The position numbers and the translations under genes were made by a program. The notes under the pieces were generated by a model, which was given only the letters and a program-made list of their open reading frames with translations, did no database searches and was not told the origin of the DNA. From Phocaeicola intestinalis (GTDB lineage Bacteria; Bacteroidota; Bacteroidia; Bacteroidales; Bacteroidaceae), in assembly GCF_014837065.1 (NCBI RefSeq), contig NZ_JACSPP010000001.1, positions 100,078-164,077 on the forward strand: a DNA stretch of 64,000 nucleotides. Direction: 5' to 3'. Shown here piece by piece: positions 43,257 to 51,492 of the stretch; position 1 is the first letter of the stretch; each line of letters begins with the position of its first letter.

Positions 43257-44618
43257 TTATGCAATATGCTTGATCCGCTGATTTATAAACTTACAAACTT
43301 CTTTTAACTGTTCAGTAGTCATTTTATCCACGCTTTCCAGTATCTCCTGCTTGTACTGATGACTATTCCACTTCTCCATCTGCATCTTCTGGGTCTCATC
43401 GGCTACCTCTATATAAGGTTTCATTGATTCGTAATCAGAGTGACCGGTCATAGACATTACTACACTCGCAGGAATTCCCATCGCTAATGAACAGCATACA
43501 AAAGTCCTTCTTGCATCATGGCAACTGATCTGCTCCCAGAATTTACATACATCTTCATGCCTTGTATTACCCTTGAAATAAACCTGAACTATCTCCCTAT
43601 CTAATCCTGCTAACTGTGCTGCCTCCTTCAAATAGTCATTCAGCTTCTGGTTGCTAGGTACGGGAAACACAGTGTCACCCTTATACCATGAATACTTATC
43701 TATCAACTGTTTGGCATATTCATTGAGGGTGATATAGAGCTTGTCATCCGTTTTCTCGGTACAGATTTCTAGCCTTCCATCTACTATATTCACGTGCTTC
43801 AATGCTGCCAGGTCGGAGTAGCGCAACGAAGTAAAGGCCATGAAGCAGAACATGTCACGTGCTTTTGAGAGGTACTCCTTCTCCGGCGGGAACTGAAAAT
43901 AGAAGAAGTGCATCAGTTCCTTGTACTTCAAGAAGGTCACAGTCCTATGTACTACCCGTAAATTAATTTTAAAATCCAATACTCCGCTTGGTATTGAATA
44001 ACCATGCCTAATTACCCAACGTAAAAAGGATTTAAGAATCCTGATCTGTTTCTGAATAGTACGGTTGCAATATTCGTTCTTTGTATACCAATCTACCAGC
44101 TCTTGTATTTTAGAACGATCTAGTGTTTCTAATGAAACATTAGGGTCGTAACTTTGTAAGTGATTCCACATCTGTTCATATTTATACTGAGCTTGTTTAG
44201 ACCAATTCCCTTCCTTGGGGCGAGAAATTATGAAATCTTGAAAAATATCCTTTAATGTCTTAGTGTTTTCTATTGCCACATTCTGTTTTATACGCCCCAA
44301 TTTTTCATTAACAAGTAGCTTCAATTCTTCCTTTGTCGGTGTTTGAGAATGAAGATCGTATTCTGCAAATGCCTCTTCAATACTTACTAAAAAACTATGA
44401 ATTGCACCGTTAATCTCACGGGCATAAATAGTTTTGCTGCCTATCTTGTGGGTCGTATTACTTTTTACCAGTTGCTTGTCGGCATCCCATTTTGCAGGAT
44501 CAATAGTATAGCCTACTGAAAAGCCAACCTCATACATTTTGCCACACCATCTAACTCGAACCATTACTTGCCCTGTCTTCTGAACAAAAGCTCTTACTGT
44601 AAAATTAGTCTTCTTCAT
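43257..44618 (-). CDS. int: tyrosine integrase
   Basis: This 453-residue recombinase has an N-terminal arm-binding part (VMVRVRWCGKMYEVGFSVGY), a SAM-like core-binding domain (LQDFIISRPKEGNWSKQAQYKYEQ) and a catalytic domain. The catalytic residues are Arg in TSLRYSDLAALK near 269, HxxR in ISCHDARRTFVCCSL near 391, His in MTGHSDYESMKPYIEV near 418 and the nucleophile Tyr in that last motif (KPYIEV). It resembles Bacteroidales tRNA-targeting integrases. It stands about 290 bp from attR and reads away from it, as is common when integrase and att core form one unit. Confidence 0.95.
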   Translation of the reverse strand: MKKTNFTVRAFVQKTGQVMVRVRWCGKMYEVGFSVGYTIDPAKWDADKQLVKSNTTHKIGSKTIYAREINGAIHSFLVSIEEAFAEYDLHSQTPTKEELKLLVNEKLGRIKQNVAIENTKTLKDIFQDFIISRPKEGNWSKQAQYKYEQMWNHLQSYDPNVSLETLDRSKIQELVDWYTKNEYCNRTIQKQIRILKSFLRWVIRHGYSIPSGVLDFKINLRVVHRTVTFLKYKELMHFFYFQFPPEKEYLSKARDMFCFMAFTSLRYSDLAALKHVNIVDGRLEICTEKTDDKLYITLNEYAKQLIDKYSWYKGDTVFPVPSNQKLNDYLKEAAQLAGLDREIVQVYFKGNTRHEDVCKFWEQISCHDARRTFVCCSLAMGIPASVVMSMTGHSDYESMKPYIEVADETQKMQMEKWNSHQYKQEILESVDKMTTEQLKEVCKFINQRIKHIA

Positions 44619-44905
44619 ATACTTTGCTTATCTTTGCTACGAAGTTAAAAAGGATTTTTTGAGAAGTAAATACCTGGATATTAATTGACTATACATGATA
44701 TTGTTTGACTTCAAATCCAATTTGCTCCACTTTTTGATTACAAAGATAAGTTTTCTGGCAGGAGGGAGTAACTCCCTTTAACAACTCCCTCGATTTTAGA
44801 AAGTATAAGAAAATAAGAGCTATCACATAGATGAGATACTTAATGTAAAACATTGGAAATAAGCATTATATGAATTCCACCAAATTCACATGATACTATT
44901 TCGAC
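44619..44905. other. integrase upstream region and arm-site candidates
   Basis: This stretch between the integrase start and attR has no gene. It contains a dyad GGGAGTAACTCCC at 44765-44777 with a further direct copy AACTCCC at 44784-44790. Such repeats are candidates for integrase arm-type or excisionase sites. The rest is AT-rich with no clear promoter. Confidence 0.4.
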
Positions 44906-44923
44906 AGTCCGGTATGCTCCACA
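44906..44923 (+). repeat. attR core
   Basis: Exact 18-bp copy of attL (see 2398-2415). To its left is a non-tRNA sequence, so only the 3' end of the tRNA gene is duplicated here. Confidence 0.9.
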
Positions 44924-44928
44924 CATAA

Positions 44929-44969
44929 AGAGACAATTTCAAAATAAGAATTGAAATTGCCTCTTTTTT
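44929..44969 (+). terminator. original tRNA-Ala terminator, displaced
   Basis: AGAGACAATTTCAA at 44929-44942 pairs with TTGAAATTGCCTCT at 44951-44964 (13 of 14 pairs), followed by TTTTTA. It lies 6 bp beyond attR, the place where the terminator of an uninterrupted tRNA-Ala gene would be. Confidence 0.85.
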
Positions 44970-45085
44970 ATGTTTGCCCGGCACGAATGTTCTCTCTACC
45001 GGTACCTGTCTGTAACATTTCCAGATTTTCCTTTGCGGATAAACAAAAAACGCTTCACAACCTGTCAGTCATGAAGCGTCTTTCG

Positions 45086-45171
45086 TACCCGAAGCGGGAC
45101 TTGAACCCGCACAGCCATCACTGGCCAAGGGATTTTAAGTCCCTCGTGTCTACCGATTCCACCATCCGGGC
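45086..45171 (-). tRNA. tRNA-Leu(TAA)
   Basis: 86-nt gene on the minus strand. The acceptor stem is GCCCGGA/TTCGGGT. The anticodon arm GGGA-CTTAAAA-TCCC carries anticodon TAA, and a long variable arm (class II) is present, as expected for leucine. CCA is not encoded. Confidence 0.95.
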
Positions 45172-45190
45172 ATCCTATTCAAAGAACAAG

Positions 45191-45263
45191 AGCGGAAAAC
45201 GAGACTCGAACTCGCGACCCCAACCTTGGCAAGGTTGTGCTCTACCAACTGAGCTATTTCCGC
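45191..45263 (-). tRNA. tRNA-Gly(GCC)
   Basis: 73-nt gene on the minus strand with acceptor GCGGAAA/TTTTCCGC region, D-arm AGCTCAGTTGGTAGAGC, anticodon arm CAACC-TTGCCAA-GGTTG (anticodon GCC) and T-loop TTCGAGT. It lies 19 bp upstream of tRNA-Leu on the same strand, so the two are co-transcribed. Confidence 0.95.
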
Positions 45264-45458
45264 GTTTACGGGTGCAAATGTAGGGAGTTTTATTTTACAC
45301 TCCAAACATTTTCCGTATTTTCTTTCAAGATGTTTGCTCTTTTCACGTTATTCACCACAGAGGACACAGGGATTTTCAGTTGTCATTTGTACGCGATAAA
45401 CAGTAGGGGCGTAATTCACCTTTATTAATCTGTGCAATCTGTAGTGAGACGAACAAGC

Positions 45459-46799
45459 TCAACGCCCCAATAAGGCTTTCTCGGCTTGGGCGACACGCTC
45501 GAAATCGAAACCATCCATAACCTGGGCCATCAGGGCTTCGATTTTATCGTTGCATAAGTTCCCGATGCTTCCGGCGTGGGTGTGATGCACCTCCTTGGCA
45601 TGAGTGAACTTGCCTGCCTCTATATCCAGCCCTACCTTCTTATAGGCATCACGGAAAGGCATGCCCTCCGCTGCCAGACGGTTGACCTCTTCTACGCTGA
45701 ACATATACAGGTATTTATCGTCATCCAGGATGTGTTCGTTCACCTTGATACGCTCCATGATGTATGCCGACATCCGCAAGCAGTCCAAGAGTTCCTCGAA
45801 TGCGGGGAGGAAGACTTCCTTGATAATCTGCAAGTCGCGGAAATAGCCCGAAGGCAGGTTGTTCATAATCATCATAATCTGCTGGGGCAAAGACTGGATT
45901 TTATTGCATTTGGCACGGGTCAGTTCGAACACATCGGGGTTCTTCTTGTGCGGCATGATGCTGGAACCCGTGGTGCATTCGTCGGGAAGCTTGACGAAAC
46001 CAAAGTTCTGGCAACTGAACATACAGGCATCGAATGCCATCTTCGATACGGTTCCGGCAATGCTTGCCAAGGCAAAGGCAACGTTGCGCTCCATCTTACC
46101 ACGTCCCATCTGCGCATAAACCACGTTGTAATTCATTGAGTCGAAACCCAGCAGGCGGGTGGTCATCTCACGGTCCAAGGGGAACGAAGAGCCGTATCCG
46201 GCGGCAGATCCGAGCGGATTGCGGTTGCACATCTTATAAGCGGCTTGCAGGAACAGCATATCATCGACCAGGCTTTCGGCATATGCGCCAAACCAAAGTC
46301 CGAAAGAAGAAGGCATGGCGATTTGCAAATGGGTATAGCCCGGCATCAGAATGTCTTTGTAGCGGTTGCTTTGCGCAATCAGAACACGGAAGAGCGTCTC
46401 GACCGCCTCAGCTACCTGCTTCAATTGCTCACGGGTAAAGAGTTTCAAGTCCACCAATACCTGGTCGTTCCGCGAACGCCCGCTATGTATCTTCTTGCCT
46501 ACATCGCCCAGTTTACGGGTGAGCATGAGTTCCACTTGCGAATGTACATCCTCGATGCCTTCTTCAATCACAAACTCACCTTTCTCTGCGGTTGCATAGA
46601 TTTGCTTTAACTCCTCCAACAGGACCTTCAGTTCGTCGGGCTTCAGCAGGCCGATGCTTTCGAGCATCGTGATATGCGCCATTGAGCCCAACACATCGTG
46701 CTTTGCCAGGTAAAGGTCCAGTTCACGGTCGCGTCCTACGGTAAAGCGGTCGATTTCCGCATTTACCTGTACATTCTTTTCCCAAAGTTTTTGTCCCAT
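45459..46799 (-). CDS. argH: argininosuccinate lyase
   Basis: This 446-residue enzyme of the fumarase superfamily splits argininosuccinate into arginine and fumarate, the last step of arginine synthesis. The signature GSSIMPHKKNPD lies near residue 279, with the catalytic Ser in the same flexible loop. VHSQVE near 84 and the KIHSGRSRNDQ segment near 102 bind substrate. Length is normal. Together with the genes around it, it marks ordinary chromosome. Confidence 0.95.
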   Translation of the reverse strand: MGQKLWEKNVQVNAEIDRFTVGRDRELDLYLAKHDVLGSMAHITMLESIGLLKPDELKVLLEELKQIYATAEKGEFVIEEGIEDVHSQVELMLTRKLGDVGKKIHSGRSRNDQVLVDLKLFTREQLKQVAEAVETLFRVLIAQSNRYKDILMPGYTHLQIAMPSSFGLWFGAYAESLVDDMLFLQAAYKMCNRNPLGSAAGYGSSFPLDREMTTRLLGFDSMNYNVVYAQMGRGKMERNVAFALASIAGTVSKMAFDACMFSCQNFGFVKLPDECTTGSSIMPHKKNPDVFELTRAKCNKIQSLPQQIMMIMNNLPSGYFRDLQIIKEVFLPAFEELLDCLRMSAYIMERIKVNEHILDDDKYLYMFSVEEVNRLAAEGMPFRDAYKKVGLDIEAGKFTHAKEVHHTHAGSIGNLCNDKIEALMAQVMDGFDFERVAQAEKALLGR

Positions 46800-46806
46800 A
46801 CGTTAT

Positions 46807-46923
46807 TAAGTTTTTGAGTTCTTGAGTTTGTAAGTTTTTTGAGTTCTTGAGCTTTTAAGTTCCTGAGTTGAAACATACACAAAACACTCCAAACTTAAAA
46901 ACTCAAGAACTTACAAACTCAAT
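46807..46923. repeat. inverted repeat cluster between argH and next gene
   Basis: Copies of AAGTTTTTGAGTTCTTGAG-like sequence lie in one orientation at 46808-46870 and inverted at about 46895-46922. The arrangement can form a long hairpin and resembles Bacteroides intergenic repeats of the REP type. It may also terminate transcription from both sides. Confidence 0.6.
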
Positions 46924-47344
46924 AAGGAATCATCGCAAGCATATCTGCCAGTTTTTCTACCCCTTCTTGCAAAGGCTTCGACACCATGGCTTTCATAAAG
47001 GCGTTCACTTCGGCACGGATAGTCACCTTCATCTTGGCTTCCGCTTCGCCTTCCGGAAGGATTTGTATCCACAAGTTCATCGGGATAGGTGTCTTGTCGC
47101 CTTCAAACTTGATGCACTTCATCGGCTCGCGTTCCACGATACGGAGCGTAAGGCTGATGCCTTGCACTTTCAAGGTCAGCGAATCCTGGTCGAAAACCAA
47201 GTCTTCCACCTTTCCGCGGAATTTTTCTTTCAGTTCGCCCAGCTTCTCACGCACCGAGGCAAGATTGTTTAAGTCAGCCAGTTTTGTATAGACCCGTTCC
47301 TGTGTATACGGAACATGTTTCACACTGCTTTCAAATTGTACCAT
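46919..47344 (-). CDS. SRPBCC-superfamily protein
   Basis: The 141-residue protein begins VQFESSVKHVPYTQERVYTKLADLNNL, typical of polyketide-cyclase/START-like helix-grip folds, and ends with LQEGVEKLADMLAMIPY. Such proteins bind small hydrophobic ligands. Its exact role in Bacteroidales is unknown. It is followed on the chromosome by argH and preceded by pyrE; in many Bacteroides genomes it accompanies pyrE. Confidence 0.75.
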   Translation of the reverse strand: MVQFESSVKHVPYTQERVYTKLADLNNLASVREKLGELKEKFRGKVEDLVFDQDSLTLKVQGISLTLRIVEREPMKCIKFEGDKTPIPMNLWIQILPEGEAEAKMKVTIRAEVNAFMKAMVSKPLQEGVEKLADMLAMIPY

Positions 47345-47440
47345 ACATTGTATCTAATTGAACACAGAATATTATTTACGATTTACTATTTCGATGAATT
47401 ATAGCAGAACAAAATCGGTTTGCGAAAAATACCGCATGCA

Positions 47441-47469
47441 GTAGAGACGCCACAATGTGACGTCTCTAC
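47441..47469. repeat. short palindromic REP-like repeat
   Basis: GTAGAGACG and CGTCTCTAC flank an inner dyad CACAATGTG. It resembles dispersed Bacteroides palindromes and may act as bidirectional terminator or as a REP element. Confidence 0.6.
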
Positions 47470-47560
47470 TAAAAACAGACTATATTTTCGCATTCTGTTT
47501 CTGACTGACTATTATAGTAAATAGTAAATCGTAAAGTCGTAAATAATTTTCATGCTTTAT

Positions 47561-48196
47561 TTATTTTCCCGTCCAATGTGCCGGGTCTTTTCTCCATGCC
47601 TGAAGGATAGGAATATCCTGCTCGTCGATGTAATTGGTCTTCAAGGCTGCATCCAATACCGCATTGTAATTGGTCAAGGTAACCAATTCCACTTTTGCCT
47701 CTTTGAATGCTTCTACAGAAACATCGAATCCGTATGTGAACGAAGCCACCATGCCGATGACGTTGCATCCGTTCTGGCGGATAGCGTTTACGGCTTTCAG
47801 GCTGCTTCCGCCTGTAGATATCAAGTCTTCTACCACTACGACCTTCATACCCGGACGAAGCTCGCCCTCAATCAGGTTTTCCAGACCGTGGTCTTTGGGG
47901 CTCGAACGTACATAGACGAACGGGAGGTTCAGTTCCTCTGCCACCAATGCGCCTTGGGGAATGGCTCCTGTAGCTACACCCGCTATTGCATCCACTTCTC
48001 CAAACCGTTCCATAATGATACGGCACAACTCCAACTTGACAAAATTGCGCAAGGCAGGATAAGACAATGTCTTGCGGTTGTCACAATAAATAGGGGATTT
48101 CCAACCCGATGCCCATGTGAAAGGGTTCGCAGGCTGAATCTTTACAGCTTTTACCTTCAACAATTTTTCTGCAAATAATCTTTCCAAAGCTTTCAT
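47561..48196 (-). CDS. pyrE: orotate phosphoribosyltransferase
   Basis: The 211-residue enzyme makes orotidine-5'-phosphate from orotate and PRPP in pyrimidine synthesis. The PRPP loop VVVVEDLISTGGSS lies near residue 122, and the N-terminal FTWASGWKSPIYCDNR near 27 is characteristic. It is upstream of the SRPBCC gene and downstream of the comF-like gene on the same strand. Confidence 0.93.
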   Translation of the reverse strand: MKALERLFAEKLLKVKAVKIQPANPFTWASGWKSPIYCDNRKTLSYPALRNFVKLELCRIIMERFGEVDAIAGVATGAIPQGALVAEELNLPFVYVRSSPKDHGLENLIEGELRPGMKVVVVEDLISTGGSSLKAVNAIRQNGCNVIGMVASFTYGFDVSVEAFKEAKVELVTLTNYNAVLDAALKTNYIDEQDIPILQAWRKDPAHWTGK

Positions 48197-48293
48197 AACT
48201 TTATTTATCTGATAAATAACGATGCAAAAATATGCAAAACATACGTGAATATGAAATATATAGGGATTTTTTTAATAAAAAGTTAGTAAACTT

Positions 48294-48983
48294 TCATTTT
48301 GTCCACGCCAAAGTGACAATACTGATACGAATGTCTCCGATGGCCGACAAGGCATCAGCACACGCCACCAGCGTAGCTCCGGTAGTAAGTACATCATCGA
48401 CCAGCAGGATATGTTTCCCTGCCAAAGATGCTGCATCTGCAGTAGCACAAAACAACTCCTGCACATTCAGCCAGCGGGCATAACCGCTCTTATGGGTCTG
48501 AGTGGCATTATTCCGAAGACGGTAAATGGCATTCCGGCATACAGGCAAGCCTGTCTTTTCGGCTATGCCGCGCGCCAGAAGCTCACTCTGATTGTATCCC
48601 CTCTTTCTTTCACGGGTGCGGAACAAAGGCACAGGAAGCAAGCAATCAATCCCGTCGAAAAAACCTGTAGGCAATAACTCACTCCCTATCCACTCGCCCA
48701 TCTTTACACAAAGTTTTCGCTGGCCATCATATTTCATCGCATACAAAATATGTGCCACCGTTCCTCCCTTGGCATAATAGAAAAGCGAAGATGCACGTTC
48801 TATCGGGAATCGTCCCCAAAAACATTGCTCCATCTCATTTCCTACCTTATTATATAAATGAGTATAAGGCAGCGAAGATGCACAACGAAGGCACACTCCT
48901 TCCTCGCCTGACAACAGACGGTTCCCGCACGCCACACAAAGACGAGGGAAAAAGAAATCGCGCAAGTCAGTCCATAAACTCAT
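48294..48983 (-). CDS. ComF family phosphoribosyltransferase-like protein
   Basis: 229 residues. An N-terminal zinc-binding part (CVACGNRLLSGEEGVCLRC, about 16-34) precedes a phosphoribosyltransferase domain with the PRPP loop HILLVDDVLTTGATL near 190. The family is linked to DNA uptake (ComFC) in competent bacteria, with no proven role in Bacteroidales. Its start overlaps the end of recX by about 17 bp. Confidence 0.9.
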   Translation of the reverse strand: MSLWTDLRDFFFPRLCVACGNRLLSGEEGVCLRCASSLPYTHLYNKVGNEMEQCFWGRFPIERASSLFYYAKGGTVAHILYAMKYDGQRKLCVKMGEWIGSELLPTGFFDGIDCLLPVPLFRTRERKRGYNQSELLARGIAEKTGLPVCRNAIYRLRNNATQTHKSGYARWLNVQELFCATADAASLAGKHILLVDDVLTTGATLVACADALSAIGDIRISIVTLAWTK

Positions 48984-49446
48984 CTTCTGACACCTGATGG
49001 ACGTAACGCTTGATTTCGTCTACCGTATACCCTTTTGTCACGGCATAGCGAAGCAACTTCATGGCTCGTTCGTACTCGGTCTTTCCTGTTACCGACTTCC
49101 GCTTTTGGGCAAGCACTTCGCGTAAGATGCGGCTATATTCCTCATCGTCTATCTCTTCAAGCCCCGCCGATATATCATCGGAAGGCAAGTGTTTCATCCG
49201 CAATGCCTGGATTATCTTGTTTCTCCCCCAGCGTGCGAAGCGATATTTATCGCGCACGAAAGCTTTGCAATAGCGGCAGGTATCAATGAAACGGTCTTGT
49301 TGAAGCATAGCAAGGATACGGGCATTTTCTTCTTCAGTAGCTCCCCATTGCTCCAGTTTCTGCGCCACTTCTTCCGGACAACGCTCGGTCCGCACACAAT
49401 AAGCCTCAGCCTTATTCTTCAATTCGCTTTCAGTATAAATCTTCAT
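48967..49446 (-). CDS. recX: regulatory protein RecX
   Basis: The 159-residue helical protein shows the RecX three-helix repeat pattern: KNKAEAYCVRTERCPEEVAQKLEQWG, then FIDTCRYCKAFVRDKYRFARWGRNKIIQALRMK. It modulates RecA filaments. The ATG overlaps the prmC stop by 4 bp, so it is coupled to prmC. Confidence 0.85.
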   Translation of the reverse strand: MKIYTESELKNKAEAYCVRTERCPEEVAQKLEQWGATEEENARILAMLQQDRFIDTCRYCKAFVRDKYRFARWGRNKIIQALRMKHLPSDDISAGLEEIDDEEYSRILREVLAQKRKSVTGKTEYERAMKLLRYAVTKGYTVDEIKRYVHQVSEDEFMD

Positions 49447-50303
49447 GGTCTTTCCGCTTTTACCATACGGTCGTTGCCCGAAAGGTCTTTCCGCAACTCT
49501 ACGTTCCGATATCCCATGCTTCGGAGTAATTCCACCGTTTCACGCCCGTATGCCTGATTGATTTCATAATATAAAACGCCACTGGAAGACAAATGTTTAC
49601 TTCCCAGTTCTGCTATTTTCCGGTAAAACAACAAAGGGTCATTATCGGGAACAAACAAAGCAAGCCCCGGTTCCCAGTCGAGCACATTCCTATCCATACT
49701 TGCCTTCTCCTGCTCACGAATATAAGGAGGATTGCTCACCCATATATCTGCATCGGGCATCGCAACTATATGCGAGAGCACATCCACCCGGACGCACTCC
49801 ACATTCACCCCATTGCGTGCAGCGTTCCTCCTTGCTACGGAAAGGGCTGCTTCAGATACATCCCATGCCAGCACCGAAGAACGAGGTAACAACCGTGCCA
49901 ACGACACCGCGATGCAACCACTTCCCGTACCGATGTCCAACACCCGCAAACCCTCCTGTGAAGCATAATCGCGGACTATCCATTCCACCAGCTCGGCGGT
50001 TTCGGGACGGGGAACCAGCACGTCATGCGTCACATAAAAAGGATGTCCAAGGAAAAAAGTTTCACCGGTAATGTACTGAAAAGGCTCGAAACGCTTCAAA
50101 CGGGAAAGAATATCTTCAAGCTTCTCGCGTTCTTTCGTTGAAAAATTCCTATCTTTGCCCGCGTACAAATCAACGGCAGAAAATCCGAACACATCGGTCA
50201 GGATTCCTTTGGCCAACGCTTTCACTTCCAAGTCTGGATACAGGCCCGAAAGCGACTGTATAATATAGGTATATAAAGGATGCATAATGCCACAAAGGTA
50301 CAA
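49443..50303 (-). CDS. prmC: release factor glutamine methyltransferase
   Basis: 286 residues. The N-terminal helical domain precedes a SAM-methyltransferase fold with VLDIGTGSGCIAVSLA near 115 and the catalytic NPPY in WVSNPPYI near 181. PrmC methylates the Gln of the GGQ motif in release factors. It is first in the prmC-recX-comF run. The ATG could also be slightly downstream (MHPLYTYI). Confidence 0.93.
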   Translation of the reverse strand: MYLCGIMHPLYTYIIQSLSGLYPDLEVKALAKGILTDVFGFSAVDLYAGKDRNFSTKEREKLEDILSRLKRFEPFQYITGETFFLGHPFYVTHDVLVPRPETAELVEWIVRDYASQEGLRVLDIGTGSGCIAVSLARLLPRSSVLAWDVSEAALSVARRNAARNGVNVECVRVDVLSHIVAMPDADIWVSNPPYIREQEKASMDRNVLDWEPGLALFVPDNDPLLFYRKIAELGSKHLSSSGVLYYEINQAYGRETVELLRSMGYRNVELRKDLSGNDRMVKAERP

Positions 50304-50323
50304 AAAGAAAAAAACATACGCTT

Positions 50324-51394
50324 ATGACTACAGACGAAAAATACATAAGCCGCTGCATTCAGTTGGCAAAGAACGGATTATGCAACACGCCTCCCAATCC
50401 GATGGTAGGAGCCGTCATCGTACACCAAGGCAAGATTATCGGCGAAGGATACCATGCCCGTTGCGGTGAGGGTCATGCCGAAGTAAATGCCATTGCCTCG
50501 GTGAAGGACGAAAGCCTGCTCCACGATTCTACCCTTTATGTCAGCCTGGAACCTTGTTCCCATTACGGGAAGACTCCTCCGTGCGCCGACCTGATTATCC
50601 GCAAAGGTATTCCCCGTGTAGTAGTAGGATGTATTGACCCCTTCTCGCTGGTATCGGGAAGAGGTATCCGAAAACTCAGAGATGCCGGCATCGAAGTCAA
50701 GACCGGAGTGCTGGAACAAGAATGCCGGGACCTGATTAAGCGTTTTGTGACATTCAACCAGCAAAAACGTCCTTACATTACCCTGAAATGGGCACAATCG
50801 GCCGACGGATTCATCGATACCATACGTCAGGAAGGAAAAGCGGTGCGGCTTTCTTCCCCACTCACATCGGCATACGTGCACAAACTACGTGCCGAACATC
50901 AGGCAATACTGGTGGGAAGACGCACTGCCCTGCTCGACAATCCTTCACTCACTACCCGCGAATGGTATGGCAAGCATCCCCTACGGCTGGTAATCGACCG
51001 CCATCTCTCACTCCCGTCTTCCCTGCACCTGTTCGACGGAAGTACCCCCACGTGGGTGTTCACTTCAGCACCCCAGACAGGAAAGGCCAACCTGACTTTC
51101 ATTCCTCTCGACTTTGACAAAGACATTCTGCCCCAGATCGCCCGTATCTTATACGAGCATAAAATCCAATCTCTGCTGGTGGAAGGCGGGAACCGGTTGC
51201 TCCAGTCCTTCCTTGATGCAGGATTATGGGACGAAACGTATGCCGAACATGTCCCCATCATATTGGGGGAAGGAGTGCAGGCACCGTCCATTCCCTGCGG
51301 TTTCCCATGCTCTTTCCTGCCAAGAGACCGGTCTGTGATAGCGCACTATGTCAACCGGTACGACAAATTGCCTGATTCGCAGATAAAAAAGTAA
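50324..51394 (+). CDS. ribD: bifunctional riboflavin biosynthesis deaminase/reductase
   Basis: The 356-residue protein has an N-terminal cytidine-deaminase-type zinc site (HAEVNAI near 50, PCSHYGKTPPCADLI near 75) and a C-terminal reductase domain (KWAQSADGFIDT near 160, LLVEGGNRLLQSFL). It performs two early steps of riboflavin synthesis. The gene is divergent from prmC, with only about 20 bp between them. Confidence 0.94.
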   Translation: MTTDEKYISRCIQLAKNGLCNTPPNPMVGAVIVHQGKIIGEGYHARCGEGHAEVNAIASVKDESLLHDSTLYVSLEPCSHYGKTPPCADLIIRKGIPRVVVGCIDPFSLVSGRGIRKLRDAGIEVKTGVLEQECRDLIKRFVTFNQQKRPYITLKWAQSADGFIDTIRQEGKAVRLSSPLTSAYVHKLRAEHQAILVGRRTALLDNPSLTTREWYGKHPLRLVIDRHLSLPSSLHLFDGSTPTWVFTSAPQTGKANLTFIPLDFDKDILPQIARILYEHKIQSLLVEGGNRLLQSFLDAGLWDETYAEHVPIILGEGVQAPSIPCGFPCSFLPRDRSVIAHYVNRYDKLPDSQIKK

Positions 51395-51455
51395 AGTTTA
51401 TCCATAATTTTATATAAAACTTGATATAAAAGTTCCAAGTGGAAAAAAAACTTTC

Positions 51456-51463
51456 TACTTTTG
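51456..51463 (+). promoter_or_regulatory. -7 box of the lipoprotein gene
   Basis: TACTTTTG matches TAnnTTTG and lies 29 bp before the ATG at 51493. It falls inside the first codons of a longer open frame (from 51439), which argues for the shorter start. Confidence 0.55.
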
Positions 51464-51492
51464 CAACTTGTAATGCAAAGAATATACTAATA

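Larger units (their letters stand above)
2398..44923. mobile_element. integrative element in tRNA-Ala, about 42.5 kb, with a PUL cargo
   Basis: The element is delimited by an 18-bp exact direct repeat of the tRNA-Ala 3' end (2398-2415 and 44906-44923). A tyrosine integrase gene (43257-44618) points away from attR, about 290 bp from it. Inside are genes typical of Bacteroidales integrative elements: DUF3871, a Rad52-like annealing protein, a PD-(D/E)XK exonuclease, a BT4734-like primase, D5/P4-type helicases, and ParB-like and DUF3853 proteins. There is also a toxin-antitoxin pair. No relaxase, coupling protein, capsid, portal or terminase is recognisable. A polysaccharide utilization locus flanked by IS ends is inserted near the middle. 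Without that block the element would be about 24 kb. Confidence 0.88.

Noticed and set aside
2398..44923. Prophage
   Set aside because: Recombination and replication genes are phage-like, but no capsid, portal, terminase, tail or lysis gene is recognisable.
2398..44923. Conjugative element of the CTnDOT type
   Set aside because: No relaxase, coupling protein, Tra genes or RteA/B/C regulators are seen.
45576..46438. Plus-strand frames of up to 187 codons opposite argH
   Set aside because: They are antisense shadows of a well-conserved enzyme gene.
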